NCBI GenBank assembly: GCA_947629955.1
Contig: CANRFT010000020.1
Coordinates: forward strand, 1-36,293
Direction: 5' to 3'
DNA from: an uncultured Oscillospiraceae bacterium
GTDB lineage: Bacteria; Bacillota; Clostridia; Oscillospirales; Oscillospiraceae
DNA length: 36,293 bases
The notes under the pieces were generated by a model, which saw only the letters and a program-made list of their open reading frames with translations, was not told the DNA's origin and did not search any database. Positions 1-7,381 of the stretch are shown piece by piece (position 1 is the stretch's first letter; each line of letters opens with the position of its first letter). Made by a program: the position numbers and the translations under genes.

Positions 1-696
1 GCCGGGGGAGCGGTCGCCCCGGGCGTCCTCGTCCCGGAAGCAGGGGGCGATCTGGAAATAGCGGTCGAAGCCGGAGGTCATCAGCAGCTGCTTGAACTGC
101 TGGGGGGCCTGGGGCAGGGCGTAGAACTTGCCGGGGTGCTTGCGGGAGGGCACCAGGTAATCCCGGGCCCCCTCGGGGGAGGAGGCGGTGAGGATGGGGG
201 TGGTGATCTCCAAAAAGCCCTCGTCGATCATGGCGGCGCGGAGGGCGGCCACCACCTGGCACCGCAGGACGATGTTCTTCTTGACCTCCGGGTTGCGCAG
301 GTCCAGATAGCGGTACTTCAGCCGGATGGCCTCGTCGGCCTCGGTGGAGCGGTTGATCTGGAAGGGCAGTTCGTTATACCGGCAGCGGCCCAGCACCTCG
401 ATCTTTTCCGGGGAAATCTCGATGTCGCCGGTGGGCAGCTTGGGGTTCTTGCTGTCCCGCTCCCGCACGGTGCCCTCCACCGAGATGGTGCTCTCCTTGT
501 TGATGCCCTTGACCTGGGTCATGAGGGCCTCGCTCTCGATGACCACCTGGGTGGTGCCGTAGAAGTCCCGGAGGATGACGAAGGCGAAGTTCTGCCCCAC
601 CTCCCGGACGTTTTCCATCCAGCCCACCAGCTTGACCCGCTGGCCCACGTGCTCCATTCGCAGCTCGCCGCAGGTGTGGGTGCGCATCTGAACCAT
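1..696 (-). CDS. aspS: Aspartyl-tRNA synthetase, N-terminal part (cut by window edge)
   Basis: Charges tRNA-Asp with aspartate in the cytoplasm. The 232 visible codons give the N-terminal OB-fold anticodon-binding domain (about residues 1-105, with [14 protein letters not shown] and [16 protein letters not shown]) and the start of the class II catalytic domain: RYLDLRN, then the motif 1 region [25 protein letters not shown], then the start of motif 2 ([13 protein letters not shown]) at the edge. This matches bacterial-type AspRS; the rest lies beyond base 1. The ATG at 696 follows GGAG at 9 nt; an in-frame ATG at 687 ([10 protein letters not shown]) is an alternative. It lies 409 bp downstream of hisS on the same strand, as in the common Firmicutes hisS-aspS order, but the gap is filled by repeats. 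I saw no T-box motif. Family call is certain; the exact start is not. Confidence 0.97.
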   Translation of the reverse strand, partial: MVQMRTHTCGELRMEHVGQRVKLVGWMENVREVGQNFAFVILRDFYGTTQVVIESEALMTQVKGINKESTISVEGTVRERDSKNPKLPTGDIEISPEKIEVLGRCRYNELPFQINRSTEADEAIRLKYRYLDLRNPEVKKNIVLRCQVVAALRAAMIDEGFLEITTPILTASSPEGARDYLVPSRKHPGKFYALPQAPQQFKQLLMTSGFDRYFQIAPCFRDEDARGDRSPG

Positions 697-777
697 GTAA
701 ATCAACTCCAATTTGTATATTTCAAAAGCTGTATTACAGTTTGTGTTGGCCGACGCCTCCGACGACCGTGTAATGAA

Positions 778-954
778 GGCCTTCCACCCGCAGGGGGCCG
801 ACTCCCCCTGTCAGGGGGAGATGTCCTGAAGGGACAGAAGGGGTAGGGTGGGTGCCCCCGAAGGGGGCGGATGAGGGGGCGGATGAATAGCAGTCAGTCG
901 GCCTCATCCGTCATCGCCTGCGGCGGTGTCACCTTCCCCAAAGGGGAAGGCTTT
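778..954 (+). repeat. Palindrome-rich intergenic repeat R1, copy A
   Basis: Shares blocks with the inverted copy at 8428-8561. In order these are CCTTCCACCCGCAGGG, GGGCGGATGAGGGGGC, GGCCTCATCCGTCATCGCC followed by TGCGGCG, and CACCTTCCCC/GGGGAAGGCTT. Three hairpins are visible: CTCCCC/GGGGAG (802-820), GCCCCC-GAA-GGGGGC (854-868) and CCTTCCCC-AAA-GGGGAAGG (932-950). Block order is conserved while spacers differ in length and sequence. This fits a non-coding REP/MITE-like family, not gene debris. No transposase is present. The boundaries are estimates from where similarity fades. Confidence 0.75.
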
Positions 955-1003
955 GCCGCCGGCGTCAAAACCGGATTCGCCCTCGCGGTGGAGATTTTGG
1001 AAC

Positions 1004-1080
1004 TGTAGGGGCCGATGTCCCCATCGGCCCGCATTTTGCGTACCGGTATTGACGGGCGGATGAGGACATCCGCCCCTACG
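1004..1080. repeat. Nested inverted repeat (MITE/REP-like) with 28-bp arms
   Basis: The arms at 1004-1031 and 1053-1080 are inverted copies matching at 24 of 28 positions. Outer ends read TGTAGGGG and CCCCTACG. Each arm is itself a palindrome: GGGCCGATG/CATCGGCCC on the left and GGGCGGATG/CATCCGCCC on the right. The C-G pair in one arm is a G-C pair in the other, so each arm keeps its own hairpin. The 21-bp centre is unrelated. No coding capacity. Confidence 0.75.
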
Positions 1081-1105
1081 ATGGAACACCGAAAGAGCGC
1101 GTAGG

Positions 1106-2470
1106 TTACCCCTTGTCCCGAATGGGCGCCGCGCCCTGCCCAGCGGCCACGCCGTTCTTCACCAGCGCGATGGCCTCGTCCACGGACACCGTCCGCTGCT
1201 CCCCGGTGGCCATGTTCTTCACGGACACCGCGCCCTGGGCGATCTCGTCCTCCCCCAGGAATGCCACATAGGGGATGCGCAGCTTGTCCGCATAGGACAT
1301 CTTCTGCTTGAACTTCCGCTGCTCGGTGTAGAGCTGGGCCCGCACCCCGGCCCCCCGGAGGGCGGTGGCGAAGGAGATGGCGGGCGCCAAGTCGGCGGTC
1401 ATGGGCAGGATGAGCACGTCCGCCGGAGCGGTGTTCAGTGCCTCGTTCAGGTAGCCCTGCTCCTCCAGCACGTAGAACAGCCGGGTCAGCCCGATGGAGA
1501 TGCCCACTCCGGGGAGTTGTTTATCGGTATAATATTCCGCCAGGTTATCATACCGGCCCCCGGAACACACGGAGCCGATCTCCGGGTGGTCCAGCATGGC
1601 GGTCTCGTAGACGGTGCCCGTGTAGTAGTCCAGCCCCCGGGCGATGGTCAGGTCCACCGTGAAGTGGTCCTCGGGCACCCCGAAAGCGGACAAGTACTTC
1701 ACCACGGTGGTCAGTTCGTCCAGCCCTTGGTCAAAGACCTCGTTCCGGCCCCGGTAGCCCTCCAGGCCGGCAAGGACCTCCCCTTGACAGCCCTTGATGG
1801 CGATGAACTTCAAGATCTCCCCGGCCTGCTCCGGCGTGAGGCCGATCTCCTCGTCGGTGAGCAGCTCCGCCACCTTGTCCGGCCCGATCTTGTCCAGCTT
1901 GTCCACGGTGCGCATGATGTCCCCGGACTTCTCCGACAGCCCCAGCATGGCGTAGAACCCGTTCAGGATCTTCCGGTTGTTCACCCGGATCTGGAAGCGT
2001 TTCAGCCCCAGGGCGTTGAAGGTGTTGTAGATGATGGCGGGGATCTCCGCCTCGTTGACGATGTCCAGCTTCCCGTCGCCGATCACATCGATGTCCGCCT
2101 GATAGAACTCCCGGAACCGGCCTCGCTGGGCCCGCTCCCCCCGATAGACCTTGCCGATCTGGAACCGGCGGAAGGGGAAGGTCAGCTCCCCGTAGTGGAG
2201 GGCCACATACTTGGCCAGGGGCACCGTCAGATCGAACCGGAGGGACAGGTCGCTGTCCCCCTTGGTGAACCGGTAGATCTGCTTTTCGGTCTCACCGCCG
2301 GCCTTGGCCAGCAGGACCTCGCTGGCCTCGATGATGGGGGTGTCCAGGGGGGTGAAGCCGTACAGGGCGTAGGACTGCCGCAGCAGCTCCGCCATCTTTT
2401 CAAATTGGACCTGCTTCTCCGGCAACAGTTCCATGAAGCCGGAGAGGGTCCTGGGTCTCTGTTTCGCCAT
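1106..2470 (-). CDS. hisS: Histidyl-tRNA synthetase
   Basis: Charges tRNA-His with histidine. The 454-residue product is near the usual bacterial length (about 420-460). The class II core shows motif 1 (YGFTPLDTPIIE), motif 2 (YRGERAQRGRFREFYQADID), the HisRS-specific segment RGLDYYTGTVYE, and motif 3 near GGRYDNLAEYY/GVGISIGLTRL. The C-terminal anticodon-binding domain runs from about residue 350 (VLILPMTADLAPAISFATAL) to the end. The ATG at 2470 follows AAGGAGG at 6 nt, so I reject the 40-residue upstream extension. Upstream is a 131-bp gap with only a weak hairpin (2516-2531). No histidine T-box motif was found. aspS lies downstream on the same strand, possibly co-transcribed through the repeats. 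Confidence 0.97.
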   Translation of the reverse strand: MAKQRPRTLSGFMELLPEKQVQFEKMAELLRQSYALYGFTPLDTPIIEASEVLLAKAGGETEKQIYRFTKGDSDLSLRFDLTVPLAKYVALHYGELTFPFRRFQIGKVYRGERAQRGRFREFYQADIDVIGDGKLDIVNEAEIPAIIYNTFNALGLKRFQIRVNNRKILNGFYAMLGLSEKSGDIMRTVDKLDKIGPDKVAELLTDEEIGLTPEQAGEILKFIAIKGCQGEVLAGLEGYRGRNEVFDQGLDELTTVVKYLSAFGVPEDHFTVDLTIARGLDYYTGTVYETAMLDHPEIGSVCSGGRYDNLAEYYTDKQLPGVGISIGLTRLFYVLEEQGYLNEALNTAPADVLILPMTADLAPAISFATALRGAGVRAQLYTEQRKFKQKMSYADKLRIPYVAFLGEDEIAQGAVSVKNMATGEQRTVSVDEAIALVKNGVAAGQGAAPIRDKG

Positions 2471-2601
2471 AGGGAACCTCCTTGGGCGGCCACCGGACAA
2501 AACATATGCTCCCATCCCACAGCTATGGGACGAGAGCAATGCTGTGTCGCGGCGGCCTCTGATAGCTAATGGTATAATATGCTCTGGCAATGACAGATGG
2601 T

Positions 2602-3015
2602 TTATACGCGCAGCGGGGTAGTGGGCTTGATGAGCTCCCGCCAGTCCAGATCGCCCCGGGCCAGGCCGTGCATGAGCATCTCGGCGGTGGCGGCGTTGGT
2701 GGCAATGGGCACGTTGTGCTGGTCACACAGCCTGGTGATGTAGGCCAGGTCCTGGTCCAGCTCGTCGGAGTTGGGGTCGTTGAAGAACAGGACCATATCG
2801 ATCTCGTCGTAGGCGATGCGGGCGCCGATCTGCTGGCAGCCGCCGTGGGCGTGGGCAAGGAAGAGCTGGACGGGCAAACCGGTGGCGTCGGCCACCAGGC
2901 GGCCGGTGCGGCTGGTGGCGCACACCGTGTGCTTGGACATGATGCCGCAGTAGGCAATGCAGAACTGCACCATCAGTTCCTTCTTGTTGTCATGGCTCAT
3001 CAGCGCGATGTTCAT
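2602..3015 (-). CDS. mgsA: Methylglyoxal synthase-like protein with altered catalytic residues
   Basis: 137 residues, similar along its length to MgsA, which converts dihydroxyacetone phosphate to methylglyoxal plus phosphate. Conserved features are MSHDNKKELM at the N terminus (the HD..K phosphate-site region), ATSRTGRLVADATGLPV, HGGxQQIGARI, DMVLFFNDP and IATNAATAEML. The E. coli motif GGDQQ, whose Asp71 is the catalytic base, reads GGCQQ here. GTTG reads SRTG, and the segment holding His98 is one residue shorter and has lost the His, while the Asp101 equivalent is kept. Fold assignment is secure, but activity as a methylglyoxal synthase is doubtful. It starts 27 bp after minD and is probably in the same transcript; in many clostridia mgsA also lies near min and rod genes. 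Confidence 0.85.
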   Translation of the reverse strand: MNIALMSHDNKKELMVQFCIAYCGIMSKHTVCATSRTGRLVADATGLPVQLFLAHAHGGCQQIGARIAYDEIDMVLFFNDPNSDELDQDLAYITRLCDQHNVPIATNAATAEMLMHGLARGDLDWRELIKPTTPLRV

Positions 3016-3042
3016 GAGATCGTCCCTTTCTGAGGATAGATG

Positions 3043-3777
3043 TCAGCGGATGTGCAGCAGAGGTGTCCGTTGGCCAAGCAAACGTTTGGCGATGTTCAGG
3101 TAGGCGGGGGAGGCCCCCTTCCAGGTGGCCAGAGCCATAGGTTCCCCGTTGGAGGCGGCCACGGTCACGTGGGGATCCTCCGGGATCACGCCCAGCAGGG
3201 GCAGTCCGGCGGTATCCATAGCGCTGTCCAGGGAGGTGCGCAGAGACCGGATGAGACTGGGGCGCACCCGGTTCATCACCAGATGGATCTCGCTCACCTG
3301 GCCCATCAGCTCGGAGACGGTGCGCTGGGCGTCCCGCAGGGCGGCGGCGTCCACGGCGGACACCACGATGGCCCGGTCGGCGGCGGCCAGGGCGAGCTTG
3401 AATCCGGTGCCCAACCCGGCGGGGGAGTCCATCAGCACGAAATCGAAGCAGTCCTTCGCCTCACCGATCACCGTGCGGAACGCCTCCTCGTCCAGCCCCT
3501 CCTCAGAGAGGGGGGCGGTGAGCAGATACAGGCCCCTGATGCCCGGATGCTCCACCGCCGCGTTCAGCAGGGAGCAGCGGCGGGCCATCACGTCGGAGAA
3601 GTCCATCACCGCCCGGTCAGACAGCCCAAGCACCAGGTCCAGGTTCCTGAGGCCGATGTCCACGTCCACGCACAGCACCCGCCGGTTCAGAGCCGCCAGG
3701 CACCCGGCCACGCCGGCGGTGACCGAGGTCTTGCCGGTACCGCCCTTGCCGGAAGTGACCATGATCGCGGTGCCCAT
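3043..3777 (-). CDS. minD: Septum-site-determining ATPase MinD
   Basis: Peripheral membrane ATPase that positions the division inhibitor MinC. The 244-residue product has the deviant Walker A KGGTGKTS (residues 11-18), CVDVDIGLRNLDLVLGL as in MinD, the Walker B-like FDFVLMDSPAGLG, and a C-terminal amphipathic helix NIAKRLLGQ typical of the MinD membrane-targeting sequence. The ATG at 3777 follows GAGGAGG at 6 nt. A TTG six codons upstream overlaps that site and is rejected. A promoter sits just upstream. No minC or minE is next to it; the only partner is the mgsA-like gene. A related P-loop ATPase of the MinD/ParA family (for example FlhG-like) is a less likely reading. Confidence 0.9.
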   Translation of the reverse strand: MGTAIMVTSGKGGTGKTSVTAGVAGCLAALNRRVLCVDVDIGLRNLDLVLGLSDRAVMDFSDVMARRCSLLNAAVEHPGIRGLYLLTAPLSEEGLDEEAFRTVIGEAKDCFDFVLMDSPAGLGTGFKLALAAADRAIVVSAVDAAALRDAQRTVSELMGQVSEIHLVMNRVRPSLIRSLRTSLDSAMDTAGLPLLGVIPEDPHVTVAASNGEPMALATWKGASPAYLNIAKRLLGQRTPLLHIR

Positions 3778-3795
3778 AGGCGGCCTCCTCTCCAA

Positions 3796-3824
3796 ATGAT
3801 AGCATGATTTTTTGCCGATGGCAA
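3796..3824 (-). promoter_or_regulatory. Predicted sigma-A promoter of minD-mgsA
   Basis: On the minus strand TTGCCA (3824-3819), a 17-bp spacer and TATCAT (3801-3796). The predicted start near 3789 would leave a 5' leader of about 12 nt that begins at the Shine-Dalgarno site, an unusually short leader. Confidence 0.6.
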
Positions 3825-3897
3825 CCGGAATTTCAAAAAATCGAACTAATAGGGGAAATATTTTTGCAAAAGTGCCAAAAAACGAGGAAATAAGTGC

Positions 3898-4623
3898 TTA
3901 CAAAGGATGATTATGGATTTTTGCCCACCGGCGGGGAAACCGCGCCGGGGTGCTGGAAATTTTATCCACAACCACGACCCGCCGGGCCTCCTCCCGCCCG
4001 GGGATAGCGTAGGGGTACACCCCCGCCGCCCGTCCGCCCAGCTGGGCGATGGCGGTCCGTGCCCCCTCCAACTCGGTGTCGGCCTCCGGCCCCTTCATGG
4101 CCAGGAACTTTCCCCCCACCTTGACGAAGGGCAGGCACAGCTCGCAGAGCACCCGCAGCTCCGCCACCGCCCGGGCGGAGGCAAAGTCGAAGGTCTCCCG
4201 GAGGGCGGAGTCGTGTCCCGCATCCTCGGCCCGGGCGTGGAGGGTGACCACCCGGTCCAGGCCCAAGGCCTCCGCCGTCTCCCCCAGCCAGTCCAGCCGC
4301 TTGTTCAGGCTGTCCAGCAGGGTGACCGACAGGGTGGGGACCAGGATCTTCAATGCCAGGCCGGGGAAGCCCGCCCCGGTGCCCACATCGATGAGGGTTT
4401 TACCCCCATCCAGATCGGCGCACCTCAGCAGAGCGGCACAGTCCAGCATGTGGAGGGCGGCCACGTCCTCCGGCGCGGTGATGGCGGTCAGGTTCATCAC
4501 CTGATTCTTCTCCAGGAGCCGCCGGCCGTACTCCGCCAGCAGGGCGGGGGCGGATGGACTGACTTTTGCGGTCAGCCCCATCTCCTCCAGCCCCGCCCGG
4601 ATGATCTGTTCCACGGCGTTCAC
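3898..4623 (-). CDS. rsmG: 16S rRNA (guanine527-N7)-methyltransferase RsmG (GidB)
   Basis: Methylates N7 of G527 in 16S rRNA using S-adenosylmethionine. The 241-residue product has NLTAITAPEDVAALHMLDC, the SAM-binding loop IDVGTGAGFPGLALKIL, LLDSLNKRLDWL, and FASARAVAELRVLCELCLPFVKVGG before LAMKGPEADTEL, all RsmG signatures. The start is GTG at 4623, overlapping the upstream gene's stop as GTGA, so translational coupling is likely. In many Firmicutes rsmG follows mnmG near dnaA and precedes noc. Here it follows a small membrane gene, and noc is about 9 kb away. The final residues AKIHNHPL end at TAA 3898. The 97 bp to the minD promoter are AT-rich, with no clear terminator. Confidence 0.96.
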   Translation of the reverse strand: MNAVEQIIRAGLEEMGLTAKVSPSAPALLAEYGRRLLEKNQVMNLTAITAPEDVAALHMLDCAALLRCADLDGGKTLIDVGTGAGFPGLALKILVPTLSVTLLDSLNKRLDWLGETAEALGLDRVVTLHARAEDAGHDSALRETFDFASARAVAELRVLCELCLPFVKVGGKFLAMKGPEADTELEGARTAIAQLGGRAAGVYPYAIPGREEARRVVVVDKISSTPARFPRRWAKIHNHPL

Positions 4624-4991
4624 CCCGCGAAGGCGGCGATGAGAGCCGGCAGCCCCATGGCCAGGCCGTAGAGGGTCCCGCCGGCGCACGCGGCGATGAT
4701 CAGCCCGCCGGCGACGGGGCCGCCGAGGGCGGTCCCGCTCCTGAGCCTCCGGGCGGTGACGATGACGACGGTGACGCACACCGGCACCAGGAACAGGGGG
4801 AACGTCCCCGGCAGGTCCCGGCCCGGAAAGAACAGGGCGTACCAGAAAATGCCCAGGATCATGAGCACATAGACCACACCCATCCAGGCGGCGGCCCGCT
4901 TCTCGAAGGAGGCCGGCTCATAGCCGGGCTTTTCCTCCTCTATGGAGTTGTCATCCCCGTTTTCCAGGGGGTCGCGGTCCAGATCGGCCAT
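4620..4991 (-). CDS. Small membrane protein of unknown function, coupled to rsmG
   Basis: 123 residues. An acidic cytosolic-looking N terminus (residues 1-33, with NSIEEEKPGYEP) is followed by three likely membrane segments: WMGVVYVLMILGIFWYALFF, FPLFLVPVCVTVVIVTA and LIIAACAGGTLYGLAMGL. The ATG at 4991 follows AAGGAG at 8 nt. Its stop overlaps the rsmG GTG by 4 bp, so the two are surely one transcript. I do not recognise a characterised family. The coupling suggests co-expression only, not a role in rRNA methylation. A GC-rich hairpin (GGGCGGGTC/GACCCGCCC, 5024-5044) without a U-tract lies between it and mscL. Confidence 0.8.
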   Translation of the reverse strand: MADLDRDPLENGDDNSIEEEKPGYEPASFEKRAAAWMGVVYVLMILGIFWYALFFPGRDLPGTFPLFLVPVCVTVVIVTARRLRSGTALGGPVAGGLIIAACAGGTLYGLAMGLPALIAAFAG

Positions 4992-5073
4992 GGGTAAACT
5001 CCTTTTGTCACACGCGGAGTGAGGGGCGGGTCCCAGACCCGCCCGTGTACAGAGGTCCCTGCCTTTCGGCGGC

Positions 5074-5505
5074 TTACTGCTTGTTTTCCTTCAGCAGGTC
5101 CCGGATCTCGGTGAGCAGCTTTTCCTCGGCGGAGGGCTCGGGGGGAGCGGCGGGGGCCTCCTCCTCTTTCTTCTTGGCGGCGTCCATGGCTTTGTTGACG
5201 GCCTTGACGATGAAGAACACCACCAGAGCCAGGATCAGAAAGTTGATGATGGCGGAGATGAAGTTGCCGTAGTTCAGCGTGTTGGGGGCGGCGTCAGGCG
5301 CCGGGGGAAAGATGGAGGGCAGGGTGATCTTCATGGAGGAGAAGTCCACGCCGCCCAGGAAGATGGACACGATAGGCATGATCACATCGTTTGTCAGGGA
5401 GGTGGTGATGGTGCTGAACGCGCCGCCGATGATCACGCCGACAGCCAGACCGAGGACGTTGCCCTTGTTGATGAAGGCCTTGAATTCCTCAATAAACTTT
5501 TTCAT
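5074..5505 (-). CDS. mscL: Large-conductance mechanosensitive channel MscL
   Basis: Tension-gated inner-membrane channel that releases solutes under hypo-osmotic shock. The 143-residue product has the N-terminal amphipathic helix and first membrane segment with the MscL signature (FIEEFKAFINKGNVLGLAVGV, then IIGGAFSTI), a periplasmic loop (residues about 45-80), a second membrane segment (FISAIINFLILALVVFFIV) and a charged cytoplasmic helix (EEKLLTEIRDLLKE) after a Pro/Ala/Glu linker. Length is typical. The ATG at 5505 is preceded by AGAAAGGA. A perfect parS site lies only 21 bp upstream of the start, so bound or spreading ParB could affect its expression (inference). Confidence 0.97.
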   Translation of the reverse strand: MKKFIEEFKAFINKGNVLGLAVGVIIGGAFSTITTSLTNDVIMPIVSIFLGGVDFSSMKITLPSIFPPAPDAAPNTLNYGNFISAIINFLILALVVFFIVKAVNKAMDAAKKKEEEAPAAPPEPSAEEKLLTEIRDLLKENKQ

Positions 5506-5525
5506 AAGTATGGTCCTTTCTTTTG

Positions 5526-5541
5526 TGTTTCACGTGAAACA
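5526..5541. promoter_or_regulatory. parS site 1 (ParB binding)
   Basis: Perfect 16-bp palindrome TGTTTCACGTGAAACA, the consensus parS of the chromosomal ParB/Spo0J family. The same 16 bp occurs at 8406 and 9444 beside parAB, so it is very likely a true partition site. It is the leading edge of repeat R2 copy A. Confidence 0.93.
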
Positions 5542-5648
5542 CGTTGTCGCCAGCTTCGTATCGCTCGCTTCCACCTGCGGTGAAAGCTCACTCACTCCGC
5601 GGCTTCTCCTTTCCCCACAAAGCGCAGGGCGCCTTTGCGGGGGCCCCG
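5542..5648 (+). repeat. Intergenic repeat R2, copy A, joined to parS site 1
   Basis: Matches the inverted sequence at 8298-8405. After parS both read ACGTYGTCG, then AGCTCACTCAYTCCGC, TCCTTTCCCCACAAAGC, and finally TTTGCGGGGGCCCCG. The middle is more variable. Together with the parS site this makes a unit of about 123 bp present twice. It fills the gap between the 5664-6005 gene and mscL. No ORF with a ribosome-binding site is present. Confidence 0.7.
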
Positions 5649-5663
5649 CTAAGGGAGAACAGC

Positions 5664-6005
5664 TTACACCTTGTCCGGGTCGGGGATGATATCCGCCAGG
5701 TTCACGCTGTCGTCGAACATCTCGGCCTCCTCCGGATCGGGAGCGATCTCCTCCTCCGCCTCGGGGTCGGCCTCGGCCTCGGCGTCAGCGGCGTCCTCGG
5801 CGGGAGCCGCCGCGCTCAGTCCGGGCAGGAAGGTGACGTCCACCTGCGTACCGCCGTCCTCCTGATTGGGGGCCTTCACGGCGGTCCAGGCCAGCGCCTT
5901 TACAGTGGTGGTCTCGGTCTCGTCGTCCTTCTCCACCTTGTAGGGGATAAAGGCGGCGGCGGCAGCTACGCCAAGGGCGGCGGCCAGGGCTTTCCAGATC
6001 TTCAT
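5664..6005 (-). CDS. Small anchored acidic protein of unknown function
   Basis: 113 residues. The N terminus (MKIWKALAAALGVAAAAAF) is a signal or membrane anchor. Residues about 20-65 form a short polar region (IPYKVEKDDETETTTVKALAWTAVKAP), and the C-terminal half is extremely acidic (AEDAADAEAEADPEAEEEIAPDPEEAEMFDD). The ATG at 6005 follows GAGGAG at about 9 nt. It lies 49 bp after serS on the same strand and probably shares its transcript. No family is recognised. The acidic tail resembles linkers of small envelope proteins, but nothing in the sequence proves a function. Confidence 0.7.
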   Translation of the reverse strand: MKIWKALAAALGVAAAAAFIPYKVEKDDETETTTVKALAWTAVKAPNQEDGGTQVDVTFLPGLSAAAPAEDAADAEAEADPEAEEEIAPDPEEAEMFDDSVNLADIIPDPDKV

Positions 6006-6054
6006 GATGTGTTTCTCCTCTCGTGTCTGAATTTATGTTGATTTGAGTTTGCGC

Positions 6055-7356
6055 TCAGTGTTTTGGTGTGAGGACCTTCGTCCCGCCCATATAGGGCCAG
6101 AGCACTTCGGGGATCTTCACGCTGCCGTCGGCCTGGAGGTTGTTCTCCAGCAGGGCGATGAGCATCCGGGGGGGCGCCACCACGGTGTTGTTCAGGGTGT
6201 GGGGCAGGTACATGCCTTTTTCGCCCTTGACGCGCATCTTCAGGCGGCGGGCCTGGGCGTCGCCCAGATTGGAGCAGGAGCAGACCTCAAAATACTTCTT
6301 CTGCCGGGGGGACCACGCCTCGATGTCGCAGGACTTGACCTTCAGGTCCGCCAGGTCGCCGGAGCAACACTCCAGCTGCCGCACCGGGATGTCCATGGAG
6401 CGGAACAGCTCCACGGAGAACCGCCACATCTTCTCGTACCAGGCCATGGAGTCCTCGGGCTTGCAGACCACGATCATCTCCTGCTTCTCGAACTGGTGGA
6501 TGCGGTACACGCCCCGCTCCTCGATGCCGTGGGAGCCCTTCTCCTTGCGGAAGCAGGGAGAGTAGGAGGTCAGCGTCTGGGGCAGGGAGTCCTCGGGGAT
6601 GATCTGGTCGATGAACTTGCCGATCATGGAGTGCTCTGACGTGCCGATCAGATACAGGTCCTCCCCCTCGATCTTGTACATCATGGCCTCCATGTCGGTC
6701 TGGGACATGACGCCCTCCACCACGTTGCCGTGGATCATGAAGGGGGGCACGCAGAAGGTGAAGCCCTTATTGATCATAAAGTCACGGGCATAGGCCAGCA
6801 CCGCCTCGTGGAGCCGGGCGATCTCGCCCATCAGGTAGTAGAAGCCCGCGCCCGACACCCGGCCGGCGGCGTCCATGTCCACCCCGTCGAAGGACTCCAT
6901 GATCTGAGTGTGGTAGGGGATCTCGTAGCCGGGGACCACCGGTTCGCCGAACCGCTGGACCTCCACGTTGCAGGTGTCGTCGGGGCCGATGGGCACAGAC
7001 GGGTCGATGATGTTGGGGATCACCAGCATGATCTTCCGGATCTGGACGGCCAGCTCGTCCTCCAGCTTCTCCAACTCGGCCAGGCGGTCGGCGTTGGCCT
7101 TCACCTTGGCCTTGGCCGCCTCGGCCTCCGCCAGCTTGGAGGGGTCCTTTTTGGCCTGGCCCATGAGCATCCCCACCTGTTTGGACAGGGTGTTCCGCTG
7201 AGAGCGCAGCTCGTTGGCCTCGGTCATGGCGGCCCGGTTTTTGGCGTCCAGCTCAATGACCTGGTCCACCAGGGGCAGCTTCTCGTCCTGGAACTTCTTT
7301 TTGATGTTCTCCTTGACGATCTCCGGGTTCTCCCGGACGAACTTGATGTCTAACAT
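6055..7356 (-). CDS. serS: Seryl-tRNA synthetase
   Basis: Charges tRNA-Ser (and tRNA-Sec where present) with serine. The 433-residue product has the N-terminal two-helix coiled-coil arm (residues about 30-100, LRSQRNTLSKQVGMLMGQAK to ELEKLEDELAVQI), then the class II core with IGTSEHSM (TXE motif), motif 2 (CFRKEKGSHGIEERGVYRIH) and EVCSCSNLGDAQARRLKMR. Motif 3 reads LNNTVVAPPRMLIALLE, where E. coli has LNGSGLAVGRTLVAVME. The key Arg is kept but the Gly-rich part differs. The start is ATG 7356 with AAAGGTG upstream. It lies 25 bp after parB and is likely the distal gene of a parA-parB-serS transcript. Confidence 0.95.
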   Translation of the reverse strand: MLDIKFVRENPEIVKENIKKKFQDEKLPLVDQVIELDAKNRAAMTEANELRSQRNTLSKQVGMLMGQAKKDPSKLAEAEAAKAKVKANADRLAELEKLEDELAVQIRKIMLVIPNIIDPSVPIGPDDTCNVEVQRFGEPVVPGYEIPYHTQIMESFDGVDMDAAGRVSGAGFYYLMGEIARLHEAVLAYARDFMINKGFTFCVPPFMIHGNVVEGVMSQTDMEAMMYKIEGEDLYLIGTSEHSMIGKFIDQIIPEDSLPQTLTSYSPCFRKEKGSHGIEERGVYRIHQFEKQEMIVVCKPEDSMAWYEKMWRFSVELFRSMDIPVRQLECCSGDLADLKVKSCDIEAWSPRQKKYFEVCSCSNLGDAQARRLKMRVKGEKGMYLPHTLNNTVVAPPRMLIALLENNLQADGSVKIPEVLWPYMGGTKVLTPKH

Positions 7357-7381
7357 TTGGTATCACCTTTATCGTGAGATT

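Larger units (their letters stand above)
697..1105. other. 409-bp hisS-aspS intergenic region, repeat-filled
   Basis: No gene is supported here. From the aspS side it holds a short dyad (CTGTA-A-TACAG on the minus strand, about 731-741), then a palindrome-rich repeat (778-954), then a nested inverted repeat (1004-1080). The short ORFs crossing it are low-complexity translations of these repeats and have no Shine-Dalgarno site. Separate entries describe the repeats. Confidence 0.8.

Noticed and set aside
904-1089. Small ORF on the minus strand in the hisS-aspS gap
   Set aside because: It spans both repeat elements, is low-complexity and lacks a ribosome-binding site.
2471-2600. T-box riboswitch upstream of hisS
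   Set aside because: No AGGGTGG-type T-box sequence or specifier hairpin could be seen on the minus strand; only a weak short hairpin is present.
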